Of a stretch of 18,613 nucleotides of DNA, positions 1-5,954 are shown piece by piece. The notes beneath the pieces are model-generated. The model worked only from the letters and a program-made list of their open reading frames with translations. It was not told the DNA's origin and searched no databases. Made by a program: the position numbers and the translations under genes. The number at the start of each line of letters is the position of its first letter. Positions within the stretch are counted from its first letter, which is position 1. The stretch lies in NCBI GenBank assembly GCA_021160985.1, contig JAGHBN010000089.1:1-18613 (forward strand), written 5' to 3'. The stretch is from Thermococcus sp. (lineage in GTDB: Archaea > Methanobacteriota_B > Thermococci > Thermococcales > Thermococcaceae).

Positions 1-564
1 CTCCTCTTTCATGTTGAGGTAGCCCCAGAGAACCTGCGCGAACTGCACTCCAAGGTCGTCTATGTAGTTCTGGACCTCGACGGTGTAGCCGAGCTTCCTC
101 ATTATCCTCGCCATGGTGTCTCCGAGAACCGCGTTCCTCGCGTGCCCCATGTGGAGGGGCTTCGTGGGGTTGACGGAGGTGTGCTCGACGATGACCTTCC
201 TGCCCTCGCCAACGTTGCTTTCACCGTAGCTGGCGCCTTTTTCAAGGATTTCCTCCACGAGGGCCCTCCCGAAGTAGGCGTAGTCCACGTAGAAGTTTAT
301 GTAGCCGTTCACGGCCTTGACCTCAACAATTCCCTCGGGCTTTTCAATCCGCTCAGCGAGCTCTTCGGCTATGAGCTTCGGCGCCTTCCTGAAGACCCTC
401 GCGAGCTGGAAAGCTACCGCAGTGCCAAAATCACCGAGCTCAAGGCTCGGCGTGTCGTCGAAGGTTATCTCTCCGTCCCACTGTGCCCCGTGCTCACTGA
501 GCATTTCGTCCAGGGCTTTTTTGAGCGTGAGTTTTGCCTTTTCTTGAAGCTCCAGATACACCAT
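1..564 (-). CDS. argS: Arginyl-tRNA synthetase, N-terminal part (cut by window edge)
   Basis: Class I arginyl-tRNA synthetase, which charges tRNA-Arg with arginine in the cytoplasm. The 188 visible codons cover the N-terminal Arg-tRNA recognition domain (Add1), with the typical stretch VNGYINFYVD, and the start of the catalytic Rossmann fold. The class I HIGH signature is present as HMGH at residues 138-141, followed by ARN, as in archaeal and bacterial ArgS. The rest of the enzyme, including the KMSKS region and anticodon-binding domain, lies beyond position 1. Two ATGs are possible, at 570 and 564. I chose 564 because GGTGAT (574-569) sits at normal Shine-Dalgarno distance from it but would overlap the upstream ATG. 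The gene diverges from the lipoate ligase accessory gene and probably shares its TATA element. Confidence 0.96.
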   Translation of the reverse strand, partial: MVYLELQEKAKLTLKKALDEMLSEHGAQWDGEITFDDTPSLELGDFGTAVAFQLARVFRKAPKLIAEELAERIEKPEGIVEVKAVNGYINFYVDYAYFGRALVEEILEKGASYGESNVGEGRKVIVEHTSVNPTKPLHMGHARNAVLGDTMARIMRKLGYTVEVQNYIDDLGVQFAQVLWGYLNMKEE

Positions 565-597
565 CTTCATCACCTGAGCCACTAAAAGGGCTAAATC

Positions 598-605
598 TTT
601 AAAAA
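598..605. promoter_or_regulatory. Near-symmetric TATA box between argS and lplB-like gene
   Basis: TTTAAAAA reads as an archaeal TATA box on both strands (TTTAAAAA and TTTTTAAA). It lies about 36-38 bases from both the argS ATG at 564 and the plus-strand ATG at 638. That fits short leaders in both directions, with transcript starts about 25 bases away on either side. It is the only strong box in the 73-base gap, although a weaker AT-rich run lies at 616-625. Transcript starts are inferred, not seen. Confidence 0.5.
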
Positions 606-637
606 CTTCCCCCGTGATTTTTACAACGGGGATGGGT

Positions 638-916
638 ATGAAACACCACGTCGGTGAACATAAGGCAAAAAAAGGTCTCATACGGATAGAATTTGACGAA
701 AATGAGGGAAGAGCTGAGCACGTGAGGATAACCGGGGATTTCTTCATGTATCCGGAGGATGCTCTTCACGAGCTTGAGGAGAGGCTCGAAGGCCAGCGGA
801 TTGAGGATCTTGAGCATCTAATAGACGAATTTTTCGCCATGAGGCTCGACGTTGAAACACCTTACGTCAACGTTGAAGACTTCAAGATAGCGCTCAAAAA
901 GGCCCTGGAGGGATAA
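638..916 (+). CDS. Lipoate-protein ligase C-terminal (LplB-like) domain protein
   Basis: A 92-residue protein resembling the stand-alone C-terminal accessory domain of lipoate-protein ligase (Lip_prot_lig_C family). In several archaea, such as Thermoplasma, this is a separate subunit (LplB) needed by the catalytic LplA for lipoyl-AMP formation and transfer, for example onto GcvH. Family-like features are an N-terminal beta region KGLIRIEFDE, the stretch VRITGDFFMYPED, and a helical C-terminal half (LHELEERLEG onward). The frame is open back to a GTG at 614, but I start at ATG 638. GGGGA (628-632) gives it a Shine-Dalgarno, and the predicted transcript start from the 598-605 TATA box falls after 614. 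The catalytic LplA is not in the window. The gene is probably co-transcribed with the next one, five bases downstream. Confidence 0.72.
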   Translation: MKHHVGEHKAKKGLIRIEFDENEGRAEHVRITGDFFMYPEDALHELEERLEGQRIEDLEHLIDEFFAMRLDVETPYVNVEDFKIALKKALEG

Positions 917-920
917 AGTT

Positions 921-1499
921 TTGGAACGGCTCAGGGAACTCGGTGGCGGTTTCTGGAGGTCTGTGACCGGGCTCATCGTGGTCTTTCTTGCGGCGTCGTT
1001 CGTGGGTTATTTCTATTCACTTCACAACCCTGAAAACACCCTCCAAATCGTTAAGGCGCTTACAGAGCACATGGGCCCTCCTCCCGCCTCTGATTTACGC
1101 ACGTTCCTTAAGATATTCACCAACAACACGGTGGTGGCAGTATTCTCGATGCTTTCAGGACTGTTCTTTGGGATTGGCCCTTGGCTGATAATGGCATTCA
1201 ACGGGTTCATTGTGGGAGTAGTGGTCTGCTTCGTGACAGAAACGGGAAAATACCCGTTTACTCAGGCCCTTCTGGGGCTGCTTCCTCATGGTATCGTTGA
1301 GATCCCTGCCCTCGCCATAGCCGGTGCTGCGGGAATCCTCTGGTACAGGGAGATCGTAAAAGGGGAAGGAAGCGGAGCGGAACGTTTCAAAAATGGGATG
1401 AAAAAAGCCTTAATGATGCTGGTTGTTTCAGTGCTGCTTCTCTTCGTTGCCGCTCTCATTGAGACCTACGTAACTCCTAAGGTCTCCGGAATTGGCTGA
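921..1499 (+). CDS. SpoIIM (stage II sporulation protein M-like, DUF95) integral membrane protein
   Basis: A 192-residue polytopic membrane protein of the SpoIIM/DUF95 family. Archaeal members have no sporulation role and their function is unknown. Visible features are a first membrane segment around residues 15-33 (GLIVVFLAASFVGYF), the family hallmark NNTVVAVFSMLSGLFFGI around residues 69-86, the following segment with FNGFIVGVVV, the LLPHGIVEIPAL motif around residues 120-131, and a last hydrophobic helix near residues 163-183. It starts with TTG at 921, supported by GGAGGG at 907-912 inside the end of the preceding gene. The two genes are therefore likely one transcript. Its last 72 bases are antisense to the 3' end of the DUF354 gene. 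Confidence 0.85.
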   Translation: MERLRELGGGFWRSVTGLIVVFLAASFVGYFYSLHNPENTLQIVKALTEHMGPPPASDLRTFLKIFTNNTVVAVFSMLSGLFFGIGPWLIMAFNGFIVGVVVCFVTETGKYPFTQALLGLLPHGIVEIPALAIAGAAGILWYREIVKGEGSGAERFKNGMKKALMMLVVSVLLLFVAALIETYVTPKVSGIG

Positions 1500-2561
1500 G
1501 GTCTCGGGGGCGATTGTCTGGAACGTTCCCGATTCTTCGTAGCTCTCTATTTCCCTTAAGATCACGTCAAGGGGGTTCTCAAAACCGCTAATGACGTTTC
1601 TGATGTACGTCCTGTAGGTGCCGTTGAGCTCTATCATCCTCTCGGCGGCCACGGCGACCTTGGCGGGGTCTGTGGAGTGATACTTGACCCCTTTCTCCAC
1701 GAGCCACTTCGTAACGGCGAGCAGTCTGCCGGGGTAGGTGGAGATGGTCGGCGTTCCAAGGGCTATCGCCTCGCGGTTCATAGTCCCGCCTGCCCCTATC
1801 ATGAGCTTGGCGTAGTAAAGAAGGCTGAGGCTCTCAACGGGTTTTTCGGGCATTATGACGTTCTCAAAGCGCTCGAATCTCTTTCTCTGCTCGGGGGTTC
1901 TTGGGAAGAGGACTATCGGCATCTCGGGGAGCAGGGGTATGACATCCTCGAGCACGCTCTTTTCAGGTCCGTTGAAGTAGTTGGCCTTTATGGGCTCCGT
2001 TCTCATGACGATGTACTGGCCCCTTTTGAGCCCGAGTTCCCGAAGGACTTTTCTGGTGGGCCTGAAGCCGTAGAGGTGGGCCAGTTCCGAGAAACCGTTT
2101 ACCGGCCTCATCCCATTTGGATCGGCGCCGCAGCGGAGAAGGTCGTAGGCGTCTATTGGTGCGGGGTACAGAAGAAGGTTGGTGTAGGGCAGAATAAGCT
2201 TGTTCTGGGCTATTGCGGTTTCGTTGTCAACGAACCCTATGCTGGGTATCTGGAGACCAAAGGCAACCCTGGGGGCCTCTGCAGAGTGTTTGTATATTGC
2301 CAGGTCCGGTTTTTCCTCTATTATGAGCTTGCTGAGTTTGTACATCCTCTCACTGCTAGCTATGAGCTTCCCTTCCAGCGTGGCCCCTCCGTGACGGCCG
2401 ACCACGTAGTAATCTATTCCCTCCATGTCAAGGATGCCGGTTAGACCATCAAACTCGCGGGTTGTGACGAGAACCTCGTGACCGGTTTTCTCGAGTTCCC
2501 GGATTATACCCTTGAAGAAGTGAACGTGAGGGGAATTGGTGATATCGATCCATACCTTCAT
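1428..2561 (-). CDS. DUF354 family protein, GT-B glycosyltransferase-like
   Basis: A 377-residue cytoplasmic protein of the archaeal DUF354 family, which resembles GT-B-fold glycosyltransferases and sugar epimerases. The N-terminus (MKVWIDITNSPHVHFFKG, then an alternating beta/alpha stretch) matches the family's first Rossmann-like domain. GAGGTMNREAIALGTP around residues 257-272 resembles the donor-nucleotide loop of GT-B enzymes. Its substrate is unknown. The neighbouring wecCB genes suggest surface-glycan work, but that is inference. The start at 2561 is supported by GGTGAT five bases upstream and a TATA box further up. The last ~40 residues (Ser/Glu/Asn-rich, ending EEKQH) go beyond the conserved domain and lie mostly in the antisense overlap with the SpoIIM-like gene. 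Confidence 0.82.
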   Translation of the reverse strand: MKVWIDITNSPHVHFFKGIIRELEKTGHEVLVTTREFDGLTGILDMEGIDYYVVGRHGGATLEGKLIASSERMYKLSKLIIEEKPDLAIYKHSAEAPRVAFGLQIPSIGFVDNETAIAQNKLILPYTNLLLYPAPIDAYDLLRCGADPNGMRPVNGFSELAHLYGFRPTRKVLRELGLKRGQYIVMRTEPIKANYFNGPEKSVLEDVIPLLPEMPIVLFPRTPEQRKRFERFENVIMPEKPVESLSLLYYAKLMIGAGGTMNREAIALGTPTISTYPGRLLAVTKWLVEKGVKYHSTDPAKVAVAAERMIELNGTYRTYIRNVISGFENPLDVILREIESYEESGTFQTIAPETSANSGDLRSYVGLNESGNEEKQH

Positions 2562-2578
2562 TTTATCACCTAAGTAAC

Positions 2579-2594
2579 TGAACAGAATTGTTCA
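2579..2594. promoter_or_regulatory. Palindrome (possible operator) at the DUF354 promoter
   Basis: TGAACA-GAAT-TGTTCA is a perfect 6-base inverted repeat with a 4-base centre. It lies just downstream of the minus-strand TATA box (2593-2601), near the predicted transcript start and upstream of the start codon at 2561. This is where an archaeal repressor would block polymerase. The regulator is unknown. Confidence 0.35.
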
Positions 2595-2601
2595 ATATAA
2601 G
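2593..2601 (-). promoter_or_regulatory. TATA box of the DUF354 gene
   Basis: On the minus strand this reads CTTATATTG, an archaeal TATA-like element about 32 bases upstream of the ATG at 2561. It would give a transcript start near 2573 and a leader just long enough to hold the GGTGAT Shine-Dalgarno. The same bases on the plus strand (CAATATAAG) could also work rightward, but no gene starts at the right distance. Confidence 0.5.
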
Positions 2602-2612
2602 GCTTTCCCAAA

Positions 2613-2795
2613 AACGGTTGTGAGAGCGTTTTGTATCGAACCGTATAAGCCTCCTTTTTCCCGGAGACGGTTTAAAACGCTTTCTCTCGATGAAATCCAT
2701 CAATGTTTGGGGACTATCTTCTATGGGGACTAGAAGTGGCCTCCAACGTGACGTTTTCTGTCGAACTTTCGGAAAAAGCTTGGGAAACCGTTTCC
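2613..2795. promoter_or_regulatory. Cluster of ACGGTT/AACCGT motifs upstream of wecC
   Basis: Within the 281-base gene-free stretch 2562-2842, a related motif occurs four times in alternating orientation: AACGGTT (2613-2619), GAACCGT (2638-2644), GACGGTTT (2666-2673) and AAACCGTTT (2785-2793). The last is the centre of the palindrome GGAAAC-C-GTTTCC (2783-2795). TATA-like sequences lie beside two of them (GTATAAG at 2643-2649, GGTTTAAAAC at 2669-2678). The spacing and repetition suggest binding sites for one regulator acting on wecC, but no known consensus is recognised. Confidence 0.3.
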
Positions 2796-2803
2796 TGGAA
2801 AAG

Positions 2804-2811
2804 GCTTTTAT
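2804..2811 (+). promoter_or_regulatory. Probable TATA box of wecC
   Basis: GCTTTTAT, reading on into CCC, lies about 35 bases before the wecC ATG at 2843. It predicts a transcript start near 2832 and a leader just long enough for GGTGAGA (2834-2840). It is weaker than other boxes in the window. The alternatives are at 2643-2649 and 2669-2678. Confidence 0.35.
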
Positions 2812-2842
2812 CCCGTTTTATTCAGCTATTCTCGGTGAGAAC

Positions 2843-4117
2843 ATGAAGAATGGCGCTGAAGAGATAGTGGTCATAGGTTTGGGTTATATCGGTCTTCCGA
2901 CGGCCATAATGTTTGCAAACTCGGGTTACAGAGTCATGGGGTATGAAATCAGGGAAGAGGTTGTCGAGAAAATAAATTCCGGAAAAGCTCACATAGTGGA
3001 GCCTGAAATCGACGAGCTTCTAACGGAGGCTATCAAAAGCGGAAACCTGAGGGCAACTTCTAACCCGGAAGACATAGCCGGAAAGGACGTCTATATAATC
3101 TGCGTTCAGACCCCCTTAAAGGAGGATAAAACCCCCGACCTGAGCTATCTTGAAAAAGCCGTTAAAACTGTTGCAAAGGCCATGAAGCCCGGCTCACTCA
3201 TCGTTATCGAGAGCACTGTCCCGCCCCTCACGACGGTCAGGATGGCAAGGCTCATAGAGGAGCTTACGGGCTTCAAGGCTGGAGAAGATTTCTATATGGT
3301 TCACGCCCCGGAGAGGGTGATGCCCGGGAGGATTTTCAAGGAGCTGGTCTACAACTCACGCATCTTTGGCGGAATCACTCCAGAGAGCGCGGAAAAAGCC
3401 GAGAAACTCTACAGGGCTTTTGTAAAGGGCCAGACTTTCAAGACGAGTTCAACCGTCAGCGAGGTCGTGAAGCTCATGGAAAACACTTTCCGCGATGTGA
3501 ACATAGCACTTGCCAACGAGTTTGCCTTTCTCGCCCACCAGTACGGAATAAACGTCTTCGAGGCAATCGAGCTGGCCAACACACACCCCAGGGTCAAAAT
3601 CCATGCCCCCGGGATAGGTGTGGGCGGCCACTGCCTTCCGAAAGACCCCCACCTCCTGATATGGCCCGCTAAGGAGGGCTTCGGGCTCATAAAGCTGGCC
3701 AGGGAAATAAACGACTCGATGCCGCTCTTTACAAAGGATCTGCTCTTCTCCGCCCTGAAAGAGCTGAACGTCCCGCCGGAAGATGCGGTCATAGCGGTTC
3801 TGGGGCTGGCCTACAAGGGCGACAGCGACGACACCAGAAACTCGCCCGCCTTGGCTTTTATCGAGGAAGTGGAAGGAGATGTGAAGGAGGTCAGGACGTA
3901 CGACCCCTTCGTCCCTGGAACGAGTGGGAGCGTTGAGGAAGCGGTCGAAAACGCTGACGCAGTCGTTATAGCGACGGATCATTCAGAGTTTAAAAACATC
4001 GACTGGGAGCGCCTTGGAAAACTTATGCGGACGAGGATTCTCATCGACGGCAGGCACGTGGTCGAGAACCCGCCGAGAGGCTTCCTCTTCAAGGGTGTTG
4101 GGAGGGGCGAATATTGA
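2843..4117 (+). CDS. wecC: UDP-N-acetyl-D-mannosamine dehydrogenase
   Basis: A 424-residue NAD-dependent dehydrogenase of the UDP-glucose/GDP-mannose dehydrogenase family. It oxidises UDP-ManNAc twice to UDP-ManNAcA, a precursor of surface polysaccharides and N-glycans. Visible features: the NAD-binding GLGYIG at residues 12-17, ICVQTP in the Rossmann domain, the substrate-domain stretch KLMENTFRDVNIALANEF, the catalytic cysteine C264 in GVGGHCLPKDP, and the C-terminal domain with LGLAYKGDSDDTRNSPA. The frame is open back to 2690, but I start at 2843. GGTGAGA gives a good ribosome site there, and the nucleotide-binding strand then begins at residue 8, as in relatives. The wecB start overlaps its stop by four bases, so substrate supply and use are translationally coupled. 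UDP-glucose dehydrogenase is the alternative, but the wecB neighbour and sequence favour WecC. Confidence 0.9.
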   Translation: MKNGAEEIVVIGLGYIGLPTAIMFANSGYRVMGYEIREEVVEKINSGKAHIVEPEIDELLTEAIKSGNLRATSNPEDIAGKDVYIICVQTPLKEDKTPDLSYLEKAVKTVAKAMKPGSLIVIESTVPPLTTVRMARLIEELTGFKAGEDFYMVHAPERVMPGRIFKELVYNSRIFGGITPESAEKAEKLYRAFVKGQTFKTSSTVSEVVKLMENTFRDVNIALANEFAFLAHQYGINVFEAIELANTHPRVKIHAPGIGVGGHCLPKDPHLLIWPAKEGFGLIKLAREINDSMPLFTKDLLFSALKELNVPPEDAVIAVLGLAYKGDSDDTRNSPALAFIEEVEGDVKEVRTYDPFVPGTSGSVEEAVENADAVVIATDHSEFKNIDWERLGKLMRTRILIDGRHVVENPPRGFLFKGVGRGEY

Positions 4118-5247
4118 AGCCTGCGTTTGTATTTGGAACCCGACCGGAGATAATAAAGCTCGCATCGGTAATCCGGGCGTTCCTTGACAGGGGCGTTGAG
4201 CCCCTTTTAATTCACACCGGACAGCACTACGACTACGAGATGAGCAGGGTCTTCCTTGAGGAACTTGAGCTTCCGCCAGTAGACCACCATCTCGAAGTTG
4301 GCTCCGGAACGCAGGCTGAACAGACTGGAAAGGCCATGATAAAAATCGAGAGAGTTCTGATGGAAGAAAAGCCCGATGTGGTCCTTGTTCAGGGCGACAC
4401 CAACACAGTACTGGCTGGTGCTCTGGCCAGCGTCAAGCTCAAAATCCCCGTAGCTCATGTCGAAGCCGGCCTAAGGAGCTTTGACAGGACGATGCCGGAG
4501 GAGATAAACAGGATTCTGGCCGACCACGCGAGCGAGGTGCTCTTCCCCCCAACAGAGGAGGCCCGAAAAAACCTGGAGCGCGAGGGCATAACCGAGAACG
4601 TCTACGTTGTGGGAAACACCGTTGTTGACGCGGTACTCCAGAACGCCGAGGTCGCTGAGAAGAAGAGCAGCATACTTGAGAGGCTCGGGCTGGAGCCGAG
4701 GGGATACGTGCTCATAACGGCCCATAGGGCCGAGAACACCGACAGCAGGGAGAATCTGGCAAGGCTCGTTGAGATGCTTGAGGCCCTCCCGATGAAGGCG
4801 GTCTACCCGATGCACCCGCGCACGAGGAGGAGGCTTGAAGAGTTCGGTCTCTGGGAAAGGGTGAGCTCGATAGAGAACCTGAGGATCACCAAACCCCTCG
4901 GCTACCTCCACTGCCTCAAGCTTGAGAAGAATGCCTTCGCGATAATGACAGACTCAGGCGGAATCCAGGAGGAGGCGATAATCCTCGGCGTCCCCTGTCT
5001 GACCCTTCGTTACAACACGGAGAGACCTGAAACTGTCGAAGCGGGCGGGAACGTCCTTGTGGGACTCGAAAAGGAGCGCGCCCTGGGATACCTCCAGAGG
5101 CTCTTGGAGGACAGAGAGTTCTACAGAAAGATGGCCGAAGCGCCGAACCCCTTTGGCGACGGAAAAGCGGGGGAGAGGATAGCTGAAATACTGCTGGATC
5201 TCTATAAAAGGGGAGAGCTAAAGGTTAGGAGTTCAAGGTTCATCTGA
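4114..5247 (+). CDS. wecB: UDP-N-acetylglucosamine 2-epimerase (non-hydrolysing)
   Basis: A 377-residue GT-B-fold epimerase that interconverts UDP-GlcNAc and UDP-ManNAc, providing the substrate for WecC. Family marks: FGTRPEIIK at residues 7-15, QGDTNT with D95, HVEAGLRS with E117, MPEEINR with the Glu pair 129-130, TAHRAEN with H204, and the UDP-binding stretch MTDSGGIQEEA. D95 and E117 have the numbering of the Escherichia coli catalytic residues as I recall them. The start is TTG at 4114, overlapping the wecC stop, with GGAGGGG (4100-4106) as ribosome site; the true family N-terminus (xxVFGTRPE) fits this start. Its last 15 bases overlap the 3' end of the broken minus-strand gene, so transcription is convergent here. 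Confidence 0.94.
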   Translation: MKPAFVFGTRPEIIKLASVIRAFLDRGVEPLLIHTGQHYDYEMSRVFLEELELPPVDHHLEVGSGTQAEQTGKAMIKIERVLMEEKPDVVLVQGDTNTVLAGALASVKLKIPVAHVEAGLRSFDRTMPEEINRILADHASEVLFPPTEEARKNLEREGITENVYVVGNTVVDAVLQNAEVAEKKSSILERLGLEPRGYVLITAHRAENTDSRENLARLVEMLEALPMKAVYPMHPRTRRRLEEFGLWERVSSIENLRITKPLGYLHCLKLEKNAFAIMTDSGGIQEEAIILGVPCLTLRYNTERPETVEAGGNVLVGLEKERALGYLQRLLEDREFYRKMAEAPNPFGDGKAGERIAEILLDLYKRGELKVRSSRFI

Positions 5248-5535
5248 GGGCTGCAGCGTTCTGGCCCATTCTCTGACTTCTTTCTCCAGCTCACCCGCCA
5301 GGATGTCCCAGCAGTCCCTCTCTACGAGTTTACCGCGCCTCGCCTCAAGAACGTCCCAGTAAACAACCTTTAGCGAATAAGGGGTTCCATCGGCTCCGGC
5401 CCGCACCTCGGCGGTTCTGAAAAGCTCCTCGGCAAAGCGCTCCATATCGCCTGAGTCAATGGAACTCCCGGAGTATTCTCTCTCCACAGCCATATAGCTC
5501 CCAATATCTCCGGTGGAGCTCATATAAATTAACAC
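5233..5535 (-). CDS. ORF: C-terminal half of the broken paralog
   Basis: An open frame of 100 codons from a GTG at 5535, with internal ATGs at 5523 and 5493. The residues LIYMSSTGDIGSY and MERFAEEL match the C-terminal half of the intact paralog at 6546-7211, and the region KLVERDCWDILAGELEKEV matches its last helix. It has no signal peptide or membrane anchor of its own, which would leave a fragment of an extracytoplasmic protein in the cytoplasm. If it is expressed separately, ATG 5493 is the best start, since it has GGGAG upstream and a TTTATA-like box at about 5523-5528. I regard it as a remnant. The 3' end overlaps wecB by 15 bases. Confidence 0.55.
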   Translation of the reverse strand: MLIYMSSTGDIGSYMAVEREYSGSSIDSGDMERFAEELFRTAEVRAGADGTPYSLKVVYWDVLEARRGKLVERDCWDILAGELEKEVREWARTLQPSDEP

Positions 5536-5648
5536 GCTCGCGTAGCACTTCTCATAATAAATGGCATCTCAGTGCCCCACAAACGGAACCGCAACTATCA
5601 CAACCGGGGCATTGAGGGTTGTGGGCGGACTTTCCCCCGGAAAGATTA

Positions 5649-5954
5649 CTATAGGCCTCTAGGCCTCACATGGGTAAAGTTCGGTGAAAGGTTTTCCTCT
5701 TCCAAGGCCCCACTTATGGCTTCTGTCAGGGACTCCTCGAATTCACCCTGGTTTTCAAGCTCTGGAAAGGCAAGGTGGGCCAGTTCAAGCTCAAGAGGCT
5801 TCTCAACGAGCACCTCTTTCGGGACGGTAACGTTGGTTAGATTGCTGAACTCTCCCTTGGAGTCCCAGGATACTCCTGTTGAAAATGAGAGGTAAAAGGT
5901 GAAGGTACATGCTCCACCTACAAGGAGCACGAGGGCGAGTATCAGGCGCTTCAT
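5649..5954 (-). CDS. ORF: N-terminal half of the broken paralog
   Basis: A 101-residue ORF with an N-terminal hydrophobic segment (residues 3-24, MKRLILALVLLVGG onward). The Cys at position 16 is a poor lipobox match, so an uncleaved anchor or signal peptide is more likely. It is followed by an Asn/Glu/Leu-rich extracytoplasmic part. Its ATG overlaps the stop of the upstream paralog (ATGA), so it is still translationally coupled to the cluster. The last residues (RPRGL) come from the 8-bp duplication at 5652-5667, which shifts the frame into a TAG. The family's conserved core strands lie beyond this point. A membrane-anchored truncated product may still be made. Confidence 0.6.
   Translation of the reverse strand: MKRLILALVLLVGGACTFTFYLSFSTGVSWDSKGEFSNLTNVTVPKEVLVEKPLELELAHLAFPELENQGEFEESLTEAISGALEEENLSPNFTHVRPRGL
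5652..5667. repeat. 8-bp perfect tandem duplication causing a frameshift
   Basis: TAGGCCTC occurs twice back to back. The length is not a multiple of three, so the second unit shifts the minus-strand reading frame and creates the TAG stop of the 5649-5954 ORF. With one unit the frame stays open for another 27 or so codons, with residues similar to the neighbouring paralog. Each unit also contains the palindrome AGGCCT. Confidence 0.85.

Larger units (their letters stand above)
5233..5954 (-). pseudogene. Broken third paralog of a membrane-anchored protein family (two lesions)
   Basis: Two adjacent minus-strand ORFs (5954-5649 and 5535-5233) look like halves of one gene. Removing one copy of the 8-bp tandem repeat at 5652-5667 carries the first half onward, through HVRPIVIFPGE and NAPVVIVAVPFVGH, to a TGA at 5571-5569. 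The frame after that TGA is exactly the frame of the second half. Aligned to the intact upstream paralog (6546-7211), the joint region from the shared PF to the shared GD is 27 positions long in both, without a gap; the TGA falls on a Glu of the paralog. Similar positions continue: LIYMSSTGD against VVYYSTVGD, MERFAEEL against VEEFAREL. The repaired product would be about 237 residues with an N-terminal membrane anchor. Pseudogene status is an inference from one sequence. Confidence 0.75.

Noticed and set aside
142..585. Plus-strand ORF at the left end
   Set aside because: It is the antisense shadow of argS, whose HMGH signature and domain sequence are unmistakable.
2690..2842. 51-codon N-terminal extension of wecC
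   Set aside because: The nucleotide-binding strand should start within about ten residues of the N-terminus, GGTGAGA marks ATG 2843, and the extension contains promoter-like sequence and palindromes.
5569..5571. In-frame TGA read as selenocysteine or programmed readthrough
   Set aside because: I know of no selenocysteine system in Thermococcales, the paralogs have ordinary residues (Glu in one) at this place, and a separate frameshift lies just upstream, so decay is simpler.
5568..5623. H-type pseudoknot
   Set aside because: The arm order fits, but both connecting loops at 5605/5606 and 5616/5617 are zero bases long, which cannot span an 11-bp stem; the two stems must be alternatives.
5572..5895. 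Plus-strand ORF of 107 codons across the broken gene
   Set aside because: It is antisense to the paralog fragments, with a Ser/Arg-rich composition typical of a shadow frame and no promoter or ribosome site.
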